From Ariolimax columbianus (lineage: Eukaryota > Mollusca > Gastropoda > Stylommatophora > Arionidae): a DNA stretch of 64,000 bases. The stretch is from assembly GCA_036924085.1 (NCBI GenBank), contig JAVGWX010000004.1, positions 37,918,293 to 37,982,292 of the forward strand. The letters run 5' to 3'. Shown here piece by piece: positions 54,838 through 64,000 of the stretch; the stretch's first letter is position 1; each line of letters starts with the position of its first letter. A model generated the notes under the pieces. The model saw only the letters and a list, made by a program, of their open reading frames with translations, was not told the DNA's origin and did no database searches. A program made the translations under genes and the position numbers.

Positions 54838-55165
54838 AATGGAGAGACATACTCGGACAACCGATATCTCAGTGAAGAGACACTCGGACAACCGTCGTCT
54901 TAGTGGAGAGACATACTCGGACAACTGACGTCTCAGTGGAGAGACAGGACAACCGACATCCATCTCAGTGAAGAGACATACTCGGACAACCGTCGTCTTA
55001 GTGGAGAGACATACTCGGACAACTGACGTCTCAGTGGAGAGACAGGACAACCAACATCCATCTCAGTAGAGAGACATACTCGGACAACCGACGTCTCAGT
55101 GGAGAGACAGGACAACCAACATCCATCTCAGTAGAGAGACATACTCGGACAACCGAAGTCGCAGG
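54838..55165. repeat. 32/33-bp minisatellite at a LINE 3' end, 10 copies
   Basis: Units GAGACATACTCGGACAACCG plus ACGTCTCAGTGGA (33 bp) alternate with a variant GAGACAGGACAACCAACATC plus CATCTCAGTAGA (32 bp). The first unit overlaps the LINE terminal coding segment (KWRDILGQP), so the array started in LINE sequence. Confidence 0.93.
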
Positions 55166-55599
55166 AATGATTAACCAGATGATACTATTTTAGAAATAGA
55201 AACAATATTTGATATATGTAATTGCTAAATGTAATACAAGTGTTAGTGTAGCGGGAAGTAATGCAACCTACAGTACAGCCATGACCTACTTGGTACAGCA
55301 CACATACCTACTAAAACAGCCAAAAACAGGTAGACGGTTGTGAAAGGTTAAAGTTCTGCTAAAGACATGCTACCTACATTTTAAATGTAAATGTCGTTAA
55401 AAGAAATTGTATATGCAAGCAGCAGTTTAAAAATGTATATAAATGTCTGTGTACCGTACATATAGAATTGGGATTTGTAAATAAAATATATATTTCTGTC
55501 AAGGTTACGCACAACTGGTACAGGCAATAAGGCGGCGTTTGACAGTCAAGACTCAAAGCATTTTGTGGCTTCTATTGAGACACGCTTGCGACTACTGCG
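55166..55599. other. Unassigned stretch
   Basis: AT-rich. No feature recognised. Confidence 0.4.
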
Positions 55600-56205
55600 C
55601 TTAATACACTATGCGAATTAACGAGAAGAAAACAGAAACTATGAGGATCAGTAGAACACATGGGCCACTCAATATAAGTGTAAATGATATTGCTCTTCAA
55701 TAGGCCCATAAGTTCAAATATTTCGGCAGTGTTATCGAGACTAGGTGGCAGAAAACATCTTCGGTAACTTATCAGCTGTCCCCACCGCTTAGGTACCCGA
55801 GAATTAATTGGCAACAGCTGATAAAGAATATTTATGCTGACTCTGCGCTGCCAGTGCCAAACGTGTTCTCTGTTCAGGGCGCGTGAGAGCAGAATTTCGA
55901 TGTGTGAAATGAAGTGTTTGATGGTCATCGGTGTTACTAGGAAACACAATGCGAAAGGTAGACATTCGCAGTATTGTCGGCACGTCTTGTGCGGAATATA
56001 TTTCCAGGCACAACATACGTTAGTTTGGTCATCTCACAAGAATGCACCCTCACCAACTTCCATTGATGGCTTACAGCGCTGGTAGATCTGGTTACAAGGC
56101 AGGAGGGCGAGGCAGGCTGATAGATGACATTCGAGTGATTGTGCCGCGACACAGGCTCACATTGACCGTCGCAACGAATTTGGCACAGAACAGATGACTT
56201 AAGCT
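55600..56205 (+). mobile_element. LINE relic, thumb to C-terminus
   Basis: Reads MRINEKKTETMRISRTHGPL, HKFKYFGSVIE, then shifted ARESRISMCEMKCLMVIGVT, RKH, RSIVGTSCAEYIS, and LMAYSAGRSGYKAGGRGRLI, DDIRVI. The landmarks 'INEKKTE.M', 'KYLGSVI' and 'SEMKFLR..' are typical of endonuclease/RT LINEs. Many frameshifts. Confidence 0.72.
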
Positions 56206-56759
56206 CTCCACGGAGCATAAGTGGACAGCAAACTGACACACTACGAAATGCTGGAGAAGTTAATATAAGGTAGATTCAAAAGGTTCCCGGAATAGATATG
56301 GAAAATATATATTTATAAGTTAGTAGTGACCATGACAAAATGACACAGCAGACTTCACATATACTCTCGAACAAAAGTTAACAGAATTTAGTTTGTTTGC
56401 TGTGCTTGTATCGTCGGAGTTGAAAATGTCCTTGATTGAATAACATACAAATGTCAAATTCGTTTTTTTCCTTGAGAAGTCACCCTCAGAGACACGAACA
56501 TTGCTTAAATAAAGAGTATCGTGATACCGCATTGAAGAAATCACAAGTATTTGAATGGCACAATCCTCAGTCCTCTGAATGGAAATCTCCCACATCACCT
56601 CGGACATAGACATTTCGTTTGGACAAGAGCAAAGCAAAAGTTATGTTGAAAGTTTTTTTTTTTTTATTCCCATGGTAAAAAAGAGGCCTTTCGACATGTG
56701 GTTATACAGATGAATTAGTCGCATTTCGTGGAAAGAGAAACAAACAAATATCGACATCT
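56206..56759. other. Unassigned stretch
   Basis: AT-rich with short frames. No feature recognised. Confidence 0.4.
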
Positions 56760-56860
56760 TGGCGAGCGAGAGTAGGTATGGGTAGAGAACTGTTGACAGA
56801 CATTACAATTAGGCAAGTCCAATATTTTGGTCATATAAAAAGACACGATACTTATTGAAA
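56760..56860 (+). mobile_element. Short LINE relic
   Basis: GRELLTDITIRQVQYFGHIK followed by RHD is the 'LL..I..RQL.YFGH..R' element of LINE C-termini. Only about 30 codons remain. Confidence 0.5.
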
Positions 56861-56872
56861 ACTTGTTCGTCT

Positions 56873-57510
56873 TCAGACCTCAACTTCAATGATTCTAACG
56901 AAGGCAGAAGTTGACTCAAGGCTCTGTACACTTCCGTACAGCTTCTCGTGGAAAGTCACTGGCTGTTGCCAAGTGCTACTTATTTTGTCGGGATACCGTG
57001 GACAGGACTGCAACATATGTTCTGCCTTCATGGGGGCTGTGCCACGGGCACAAAGGTCTGTAGTGCCAATCTTGAACTTGTTGTACAGATGACATCTGTT
57101 GTGTCCTGCGCGTAGCCAGAGAATGATCACCTGGAGAGTTGATGGTAGGCATCATTTTCTATGTTGCCAGGGTGGTCTTTTTTCCATTTTGCACTGATGA
57201 ATGCTTTAGTCTATTTGTATGTGATTTCTGTATCACTCTGCTGCAGCATTCCTCCTTCTCTGGCGAGTCCGTCCACATCCTTGTTGCCTGGAATGTCGCA
57301 GTGGGCTGATAGCCACTGGACTGTGCATTTTTGGAAGCACTGGGACAGGCGTTCGAGCTTGTCTGCCAGAACACCGAGTTCATGTTTGTGCTGGTTCTTG
57401 AGCGTCTGTGAGAATGACCACTTTATTCCCATTGATGGGGTAGTCGGTGTGGGCTTTTTTAGCCTGAGAACAACATGTCGTTTTGCCAAGTCGTGTTCTG
57501 GCTATGTTTG
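56873..57510 (-). mobile_element. RNase H LINE relic, diverged subfamily
   Basis: Minus strand reads RLSQCFQKCTVQWLSAHCDI, PGNKDVDGLAREGG (RNase H end; the usual NEEAD is NKDVD), then IILWLRAGHNRCHLYNKFKI, GTTDLCARGTAPMKAEHMLQ, SCPRYPDK, EKLYGSVQSLESTSAFVRII. It ends GAAGTTGAGGTCTGAAGACG. Frameshifts at about 57,130 and 57,210. Confidence 0.85.
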
Positions 57511-57560
57511 CCTATTTCAACCCAAACAGAGAAACAACCAGGGATGTATATTACAAGTGT

Positions 57561-58039
57561 GATAGGTGTGTGGCGCACATCTGGACGAATACACAGTAAC
57601 AAAAATGTAGAATTAGATAATATTTATTTCAATAAATATTGATAAAATGAAGACTAAAAACAAAATTTAAAAAATATATTGATAACGCGAAGTTTCATAT
57701 TTATATTTACAACCTCACTTTGCTGGGCATGCTGAAGCTATTCTGATAGCATTAAATCTAACTTCCAGTAGTCACCAAACATCAGAAGTAGGGGAAGAAA
57801 GCGTTTATTTAAAAAAAATTGTGGGTGTGCTAAGCAGTATAGCGGTGCTGGAATCCTGCAGCACAACTTTTCACATTTCATGAGAACTAAATGCCTTGTG
57901 TTTTGTATTGTTCTTTGAGCTAAACAATTTATTATTTGCTTATTTTGCTGTATATAGTTATGTAAGAGATTGATCGAAAGTGTAAATATTGAATAATTTA
58001 ACCGTCATAAAATGGAAAATAGTGTAGATAAGTTCGCCA
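57561..58039. other. Unassigned AT-rich stretch
   Basis: Probably flank of the hAT relic. No terminal inverted repeat could be fixed. Confidence 0.35.
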
Positions 58040-58290
58040 TTTTTGTCGAGAAGTTAAGGTGATAAAATAAACATCTTGAATGCCAGTAAACCTAGGCCTG
58101 GTCTTGACAGTTTAGCCTCCATACACAACGATAAGAAATGTGAATACTTACAACACTTTGTAGTTTCACAATTTGATAAGACAAAATGGATTACAGGTTG
58201 TGAAATTCGATCTAACCTTTTTTGTTGGCCGTGTGTACTATTTCCTAAAGATAGTACAGTTTGGAATAGACGACAATGTCACTGATCAGT
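58040..58290 (+). mobile_element. hAT transposon relic: TTF-type zinc finger
   Basis: Frame at 58,076-58,285 reads NASKPRPGLDSLASIHNDKK, CEYLQHFVVSQFDKTKWITG, CEIRSNLFCWPCVLFPKDST, VWNRR. The 'W..GCE...LFCWPCLLF....VW' pattern is the N-terminal TTF-type finger of hAT-like transposases and ZMYM-related proteins. It stops before the catalytic part and no downstream hAT domain was found, so this is a relic or a single exon. Confidence 0.72.
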
Positions 58291-59344
58291 TTCTCTTACA
58301 GAAGAGAAGATTTGTTTTGATTTATAAATAAAATTGGTAAGTAATATACTTAGTTTTTAAAATATTTTGTCTAAAACATTTAGAAGTTTTAACGCAATCA
58401 TGTTTGAGGTTTTACGATACCCCACTGGAATCAATATATGCCTTTCCTGGGATTCGTTGTACAAGTGATGTGTCCAAAAAAGTCAGCTATTTGTCAGGTT
58501 TGTAATGAACAGAGAAAACTAGTTACTTATTGTTTCATTTATGGGCCAATGCTTCAAAAGATGTCTTTTGAAGACTATTTCACGCTCAGCAAAACTTTGT
58601 CTTGCGTGAATGGATAAATGTACAGAACCTATGAGTTGGAGAGTCCTCTATTATAGTAGGGCTAGTGAACTCTCAACTATTAAACATTCTAGGTAGAATT
58701 GACATCATAAAGAAAGTGATTGAGAAAATCTTTATTAGGATTTGTTTCAATGGATTGTCTGACGTAACATCCACTCAGTCGCCAATCTTCTAACACGGGT
58801 TGTAGTTTTATTTTTCCTTGTCATTTACAGTTTTTACATGATGGGGTTTGCCTGTCCCATGTTCAACCCTCTTACAGTATGCCAAGCAGATTACAGTATC
58901 ACCATTCTTTTCATCTCTTACTGACATCAGTAACATATAGGCAGACTTAAACAGCAAAATGTAGCTGAAAATTATATTTAGAATATTTCCCCTGCCCTCA
59001 AGAACAAAACAGAACGACACCTATGACTTGTATTAAATACCTGTAACAAATAAGTATAGAGAAACCAACCATTTGGTTAATCTGAAACCAGTAGGAAAAT
59101 CAAGAGGTGATTATTTCAATCAAAGAACTAACAGATCCAGTTTCAATAGCATGACAGGGTTGTTTGCTTTTATGGTCACTATAATGCATGTGCTGAGATG
59201 ATGGAAAAAGTTGTTCAGAGTTGTAATAGCAAGGTTTCAAAGTCAATGATATGTCAGTTAATGCTATCAAATTTACAGATGATCAAGTCAAAGTGGGAGG
59301 ATCAGTAGCATAGTTGTAAAGACTGCTTGAAAAAATAATAAAGT
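58291..59344. other. Unassigned stretch
   Basis: AT-rich, with only short frames. No hAT catalytic domain or other gene recognised. Confidence 0.4.
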
Positions 59345-59815
59345 AAATGCAATCATAAATGTAGAAATAATCGAAGAAGTACATAACTTTACCTATCTAA
59401 GCCAAACCATCACAGAACATGTCAGCAGTGAGATAGAAATTAAGACAAAGATTGCAATGGCTAAAAAGGCCTTCAGAGAAAAACAGAAATTGCTAACCTC
59501 AAAGAATATCAGGATAGAAATGAGGAAAAGAATAATCACTACTTATGTATGGCCAAATCTACTGCATAGGGCTGAAACAAACATGGCAAAGGAAGAAACA
59601 AAGCTTGGAAGCATTAGAAATGTGATGATATACAATGAAAAGAGTGAGTTGGACAGAAAGAAGATACAATGACAATGTCCTCACTGAGGTAGGCACACAA
59701 AGACAAATACTGACAATGATATAAAAACAGATTGAGTTGGATGGAACACAATATGAGACAGGAGAGTCTTCTATAAAAGATAATAGAGGGCAAGATCCAG
59801 TGGAAAAAAGGAAAG
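59345..59815 (+). mobile_element. LINE relic, thumb to C-terminus
   Basis: Reads EEVHNFTYLSQTITEHVSSE, IEIKTKIAMAKKAFREKQKL, LTSKNIRIEMRKRIITTYVW, RAET. After shifts: LGSIRNVMIYNEKSELDRKK, then NVLTEVGTQRQ and QDPVEKRKD. Same family as 54.48 kb. The next LINE begins at its right end. Confidence 0.82.
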
Positions 59816-60890
59816 ATTAAACTCACGTGGAATAGGTTGGGAAGTTGCCAAATGGATTGAAAATTGGTTAACAAGAAGAAAGCAGAGAGGGGCATAAATA
59901 AGCAGTACTCTTAGTGGTGTGAAGTAAAAAGTGGAGTGTCACAGGGCTCAGTTTTGGTACCAATTTTGTTCTTGATATATATAAACGATTTAGACATTGA
60001 TATCGGATCCATGATTGAAAAATTTGCTGATGATACAAAACTATACAGTAGTGTCTCATCTAAAGCAGAAGTGTATATATTGAGGTCGGATTTAGATAAA
60101 AATTCAAGAATGGTCTGTAAGCTGTCAAATGGAGTTTAATGTAGATAAATTTTCACTCACCCACATGGGTAGATCTAATATAGAATAATTACAGAATGGG
60201 CGAGAACAATATTAGAAAGATAGATAAGGAAAGGGATCTAGTGATTATAATAGTTCATACATGTAAGGTGTGTGAGCAAGTCCAGGTAGCAGTGAATAAG
60301 GCAAATGCAATGTTAGGTATGATAAAAAGAAATATTAAACATAGGAGCAAGGAAGTGATAGTCAATGTGTAAAAAGCATTAGTTAGGCCTGTACTGTGTA
60401 CAGGTGTGGAGTCCTTATCATAGAGGAGATATAAATATGCTGGAAAGAATACAAAAAAGAGCAACAAAGCTGATAGTGGGATTCCAGAATTACAGTTATG
60501 AGGAAAGACTATGAGAAAAACCGACCTACAGTATCTAGAAAAAAGAAGAATTTGAGATGACTTAATACAGGTTTATAAGATAATCAAAGGAATGGATAAA
60601 TTAGACTATAACAAGTTTTTAAAAATACAACCACCTACAAGAAGAGGACATAGCTACACATTAACTAAAGAAAGGTCCAGATTAGATATTAGGAAATATT
60701 TTTTTTAGTCAGAGAGTGGTGAATGCTTGGATTGTATTGCCACAGGAAGTAGTGGAGGCAGGGACAATTAATGCATTTAAGAATAGATTGGATACACATA
60801 GCTTTTAGAGAAAGGAAATGTAAAAGAAACTGGTTGTTTACAGACTCTGCAAAGTCTTCTAAAGCAGTATAAAACGTTAAGTTAATATGC
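59816..60890 (+). mobile_element. CR1/L2-like LINE, RT to 3' end
   Basis: Reads KIKTHGIGWEVAKWIENWLT, RRKQRGA, then CEVKSGVSQGSVLVPILFLI, YINDLDIDIGSMIEKFADDT (RT motifs B and C). Shifted: KEVIVN..KALVRPVLCTGV, LERIQKRATKLIVGF, SQRVVNAWIVLPQEVV. Same family as 21.5 kb. The 3' UTR has CTCTGCAAAGTCTTCTAAAG and ends AACGTTAAGTTAA. Several frameshifts and stops. Confidence 0.88.
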
Positions 60891-61444
60891 AGAGGCTTTA
60901 TAGTACAAACATATGCCGGAGCTGCAGAAGATAGTGTCAAATTGAGATGCATGCTCAAACAACCTTACAACCGATCTTAACACTGATCAACTAGATGATA
61001 TGTAACATTCTACATTATTTAAAATAATCAAACATTTACATTCAATGCGTCTGCTTTCTAAAACATGCAATGAGCAATTTAGTGACCAATGTATACCAAT
61101 AAAAACAACACGTAAACACCAGTTTTGTTTCATTGTTGGGGGTCAACAAAGGAGGAGGGGCAGGGGCGTGTGGGAGAGGATAAAACAGACGCAAGTGTGA
61201 GTCAAAATGTAACCGTAATATTTTATTAACAGAATATGTCATGTTGAGATTATTTGTTGTATAGTAGGCATACAAGGTTTTTATTTCGTTCAATAACATT
61301 AGATTAGGAAAATGTCATTCCTTACAAGGTTTCAAACACCCATATATCTGACTAGGAGACTGGTGTTACAGCAACTCAGGCATTCACAGTATTTGTTACA
61401 ACCCTCTGCTTACATTCAACACAAGCTACTGACAAATGAACCTG
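60891..61444. other. Unassigned stretch
   Basis: No feature recognised. Confidence 0.4.
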
Positions 61445-61610
61445 TGGTACTTGAAAAATGGCCCCCGAACATCTGCAAAATTGTCTGACATACAGGAACC
61501 AGAGAAAGTTCTTTTGGCAATCACCAGTGTCAACACTAGACAAGCTCTATGGCAGTGTTGGCAGCCTCAGGACGATCGCTGTTTACTTTAAAAAAATTCA
61601 ACATGCCTTG
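61445..61610 (+). mobile_element. RNase H LINE relic, 3' end
   Basis: KMAPEHLQNCLTYRNQRKFF, WQSPVSTLDKLYGSVGSLRT, IAVYFKKIQ. Collinear with the C-terminus of the 33.1 kb copy. The (GAA)n tail is lost. Confidence 0.85.
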
Positions 61611-62211
61611 TATATGAATTCCATAATTATTCTTATAGGCAGCGGGTTTTTTTTTTGGTAAGAACAGGAAACAGTACATCTGATATGAGTCTGCTCAACA
61701 GTGGTTACATGTCATTCATCTTAATGTTAAGTATACAGCTACATGCACAACTGCCACTTTAATTATCAAATGATGATAATAATTGCTAAAGCCATAAACA
61801 GGCCGCCTTTGTTGGCAGCTCCAGGCACAGATGAAAATAGATGCTAAATTTATTTTATTCTTTAATAAATTAAGGTAAACAAATGATGAAAATGATAAAT
61901 AGCAACCCAAAAAAAAAAAAAAGGGACGAGATAAAGGCAGGGCAAAAATATTCGCATGAACAAACACATTTAAATGTTTCTGTGGCACTGATATTGGCAA
62001 AGTCAAGCAAAGTAATATGTACATATGTTACATTTTGCTGAATGTTGCTATATATGGACAACTTGGTAATATATGTGCAGGTTTAAGAGATATCCTGATA
62101 AAATAAAGCTCAGAAAAATGCAATACGGCATATGATGCAACATAATATAGAACTGACACCAGGACACTTTGGGCAGACAGTCTCATATATGATCATACTG
62201 TTTCAGTAAGT
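61611..62211. other. Unassigned stretch
   Basis: AT-rich, with an A run at 61,908-61,922. No feature recognised. Confidence 0.4.
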
Positions 62212-62396
62212 GGGATCCCCGTAGTAATGAGCAACACACAGATGAAGCCAAGCATAGCACAACTGTCTGGTGGACCACTGCCCACCTTCATCAACATGTT
62301 CAGGATGCGAGGATAGCTACTGTACCCTGCCACTTAACACCCATTTCAGGGCGCACAAAAGAGTAATTATACTCATTGTAGGCATTCAAAAACAAC
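62212..62396 (+). mobile_element. Element C retroposon, 5'-truncated with target-site duplication
   Basis: Starts GGGATCCCCGTAGTAATGAG and runs CAGATGAAGCCAAGCATAGC, TTCATCAACATGTTCAGGAT, GCGAGGATAGCTACTGTACC, CACTTAACACCCATTTCAGG, GCGCACAAAAGAGTAATTAT, CATTGTAGGCATTCAAAAAC. It is flanked by TTCAGTAAGT at 62,202-62,211 and 62,397-62,406. The 10-bp duplication and 5' truncation prove insertion by target-primed reverse transcription. Confidence 0.92.
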
Positions 62397-62406
62397 TTCA
62401 GTAAGT

Positions 62407-63199
62407 TACGAAGGTTATGGATACAGATAGTGCATTTGACTCATTGGTTATGTTCTGTTTACTTGGAACCTGTGACACCCATATATCGGAGTGTGTGAAT
62501 ATCCCATTCATCGAGCCACCCATTTGCCGGTGTGACGGGTGGACCATCATTTGGGCTACACTGCTTGGATTTTGGCCATAATATACACATTTCCAAAGAT
62601 AACAAATATGGCTGCGCAAATAGTGAAGCATGCCGTCACAATGATTTTGATGATGAAAAGGTTCTTGGGAGGGGGGGGGGGGGGGGGAGATTCAGGAAAT
62701 GGCCATTCTAAAAGGCTAACAACAGAATACATTAAAAATAATTTCAAGGATTTTGAGGCTGATAAATTTGATTTAGATGGCGATAATTCTAAAAAGAATC
62801 AGTTGTTATTTGAGTGACAACATGTGTTTGATTTTGATAGCGGTTCGTCAATTGATTAAGATCAAGCTAGATCGGTTCCTTGGAGAATCAGACTACGGCC
62901 CAGGGGGGTATCCCACATAATGTATCAAGTAAATTTGATGAATATATTTCACATTCTACTGAAGTAGGAACATTGGAGGTTAGCAGGCCAGTCAATTTTA
63001 GATAGAATAACTAAATTGATTTGGCAACCATATCCGCAATGACCCAAGCATCTCTCTCTCTAGAGAGAGAGGAAAGAGAGGGACATATGAGAGACAAAGT
63101 GGCTGCACAACCAACATTTGAAAGGTCTTCACAACACTGATGTACGGCAAATGTCATTGGTGGAGAATGCAGTTACCCACGCAAACAAGGCAAAGCATT
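62407..63199. other. Unassigned stretch
   Basis: G run at 62,668-62,687. A frame at 62,539-62,817 has no recognised domain. Confidence 0.35.
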
Positions 63200-63400
63200 G
63201 TTGGAGCACAGAGACAGCAGTCTGGTACCCACAAGACAGAAGATGACCATGGGGAAGACCACCTACTCGCTGGTCTGACTCCCTCGAACTCAGAAACATT
63301 ATCTACGATGCTTCAGATGGGAAACTTATCACCCAGTGGTTCACCATGGCCCAAGACAGAAGACAATGGATATAAAGTTGGGACCCACAGAAGCGTAACC
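63200..63400 (+). mobile_element. LINE relic, C-terminal end ('GRPPTRWSD')
   Basis: GRPPTRWSDSLELRNIIYDA, then ITQWFTMAQDRRQW. This is the common 'GRP..RW.D ... W...AQDR..W' end of endonuclease/RT LINEs. A different LINE starts directly after it. Confidence 0.72.
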
Positions 63401-63419
63401 CACTGCTGAAGAACGGGTC

Positions 63420-64000
63420 GTCCAGTAATCTGCAACGTTAGAGGTAAAGCAACCAATCGATTAAACTTAATCAAGACACTTGTTAGTAAAAATTGGGGAG
63501 CTGATAAACAAACCCTTCGACAACTATATTTTGGATATGTACGACCAGTCATGGACTACAGCCTTCCCATACAGACCATTGCAAGTACAAATAACATCTC
63601 ACCTATTGACTGGGTGCAGAATCAAACTCTCAGACTAATTTGTGGTGGGACTAATTTTGTTTCAACACCTACAGCGGCATATGGTATAGAGGCCAACATT
63701 GAACCACTAGATATCAGGAGAAAGGGGGCACTGGCTGAAGAAGTAGAGATACAAGAAAATGGCCATCCAAACAGGGTACAAATAGACACTTAGGAAAAAA
63801 AGAGAAGACTGAAGCAATTGCCCCCACTGGATGTAGCAGAAGAGGAAAACCATATTCACCATCTACCAGAGGAGATAGAAACGGAAAATAGGTTCTTTGG
63901 ACCAACCCCTTGGGAAAATCTTTGCCTGCTAGTTAAAATAACAAAAACACCTGACAGAAAAGGCGATCACCAAGGAGACTACACTTAATATTCTGAAGAC
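63420..64000 (+). mobile_element. LINE relic, thumb region of a third RT family, runs off the edge
   Basis: Reads RATNRLNLIKTLVSKNWGAD, KQTLRQLYFGYVRPVMDYSL, PIQTIASTNNISPIDWVQNQ, TLRLICGGTNFVSTPTAAYG, IEANIEPLDIRRKGALAEEV. After a shift: RRLKQLPPLDVAEEENHIHH, WENLCLLVKITKTP. This is the post-RT part of a Jockey/I-like LINE. It continues beyond the window. Confidence 0.82.

Noticed and set aside
54835..55115. Minus-strand Cys/Leu/Ser-rich repeat frames
   Set aside because: Artefact of the 32/33-bp array; period is not constant, so frames shift.

Overview
The window is animal nuclear DNA: one spliced gene in about 64 kb that is otherwise transposon remains, SINEs and minisatellites. There are no operons, rRNA operons, CRISPR arrays or bacterial-type genes. 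The LINE, SINE, Tigger, mariner and rDNA-relic content, the intron-split gene and the abundance of minisatellites fit a lophotrochozoan, most likely a gastropod mollusc. That placement is an inference from family resemblance, not a database result.

The only convincing host gene is a medium-chain dehydrogenase/reductase at 49,850-52,789 (+). It has five coding exons with canonical GT/AG junctions and 370 codons. The usual catalytic zinc ligands look absent while the Rossmann motif is kept. Two candidate promoters lie upstream, near 48.05 kb and 49.02-49.09 kb, and a candidate poly(A) signal is at 54,236. A 5'-truncated LINE with an 11-bp target-site duplication sits in its fourth intron.

Everything else is mobile or repetitive. 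(1) A LINE family with an RNase H domain and a (GAA)n tail has about ten copies. The best is at 33,092-35,183 (-), with an uninterrupted RT-RNase H frame and a 12-bp target-site duplication. (2) A CR1/L2-like LINE with a TTAAG-repeat tail lies at 21.5-22.2 and 59.8-60.9 kb. (3) Many decayed 3' ends of other LINEs carry a 'CETW ... GH' type C-terminal region. (4) Four SINE families are present. Three of them (A, B, D) share one core block. D and the CR1-associated family E end like the LINEs that probably mobilise them. (5) A retroposon called C here has an (AAC)n tail and ten copies. Its head is related to two minisatellites, and its tail probably gave rise to a 455-bp (TTG)n tract. (6) DNA transposon remains include a mariner-derived fold-back element, a Tigger/pogo transposase interrupted by later insertions, and a hAT N-terminal zinc finger. 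(7) rDNA relics are present: tandem 28S 3' ends at 2.95-4.06 kb and a scrambled 18S/28S piece at 15.27-15.55 kb. Both were hit by the (GAA)n LINE.

Layout: 0-5.5 kb rDNA relics plus SINEs; 5.5-12 kb simple repeats and element C; 12-17 kb SINE/LINE composites and an 18S piece; 17-19 kb a 32-bp array of about 53 copies; 19.5-24.8 kb mariner, Tigger and LINE graveyard; 25-32 kb simple repeats and LINE ends; 33-42 kb RNase H LINEs, nested insertions and SINEs; 42-47 kb LINE relics and minisatellites; 48-54.3 kb the host gene; 54.4-64 kb LINE and hAT relics.
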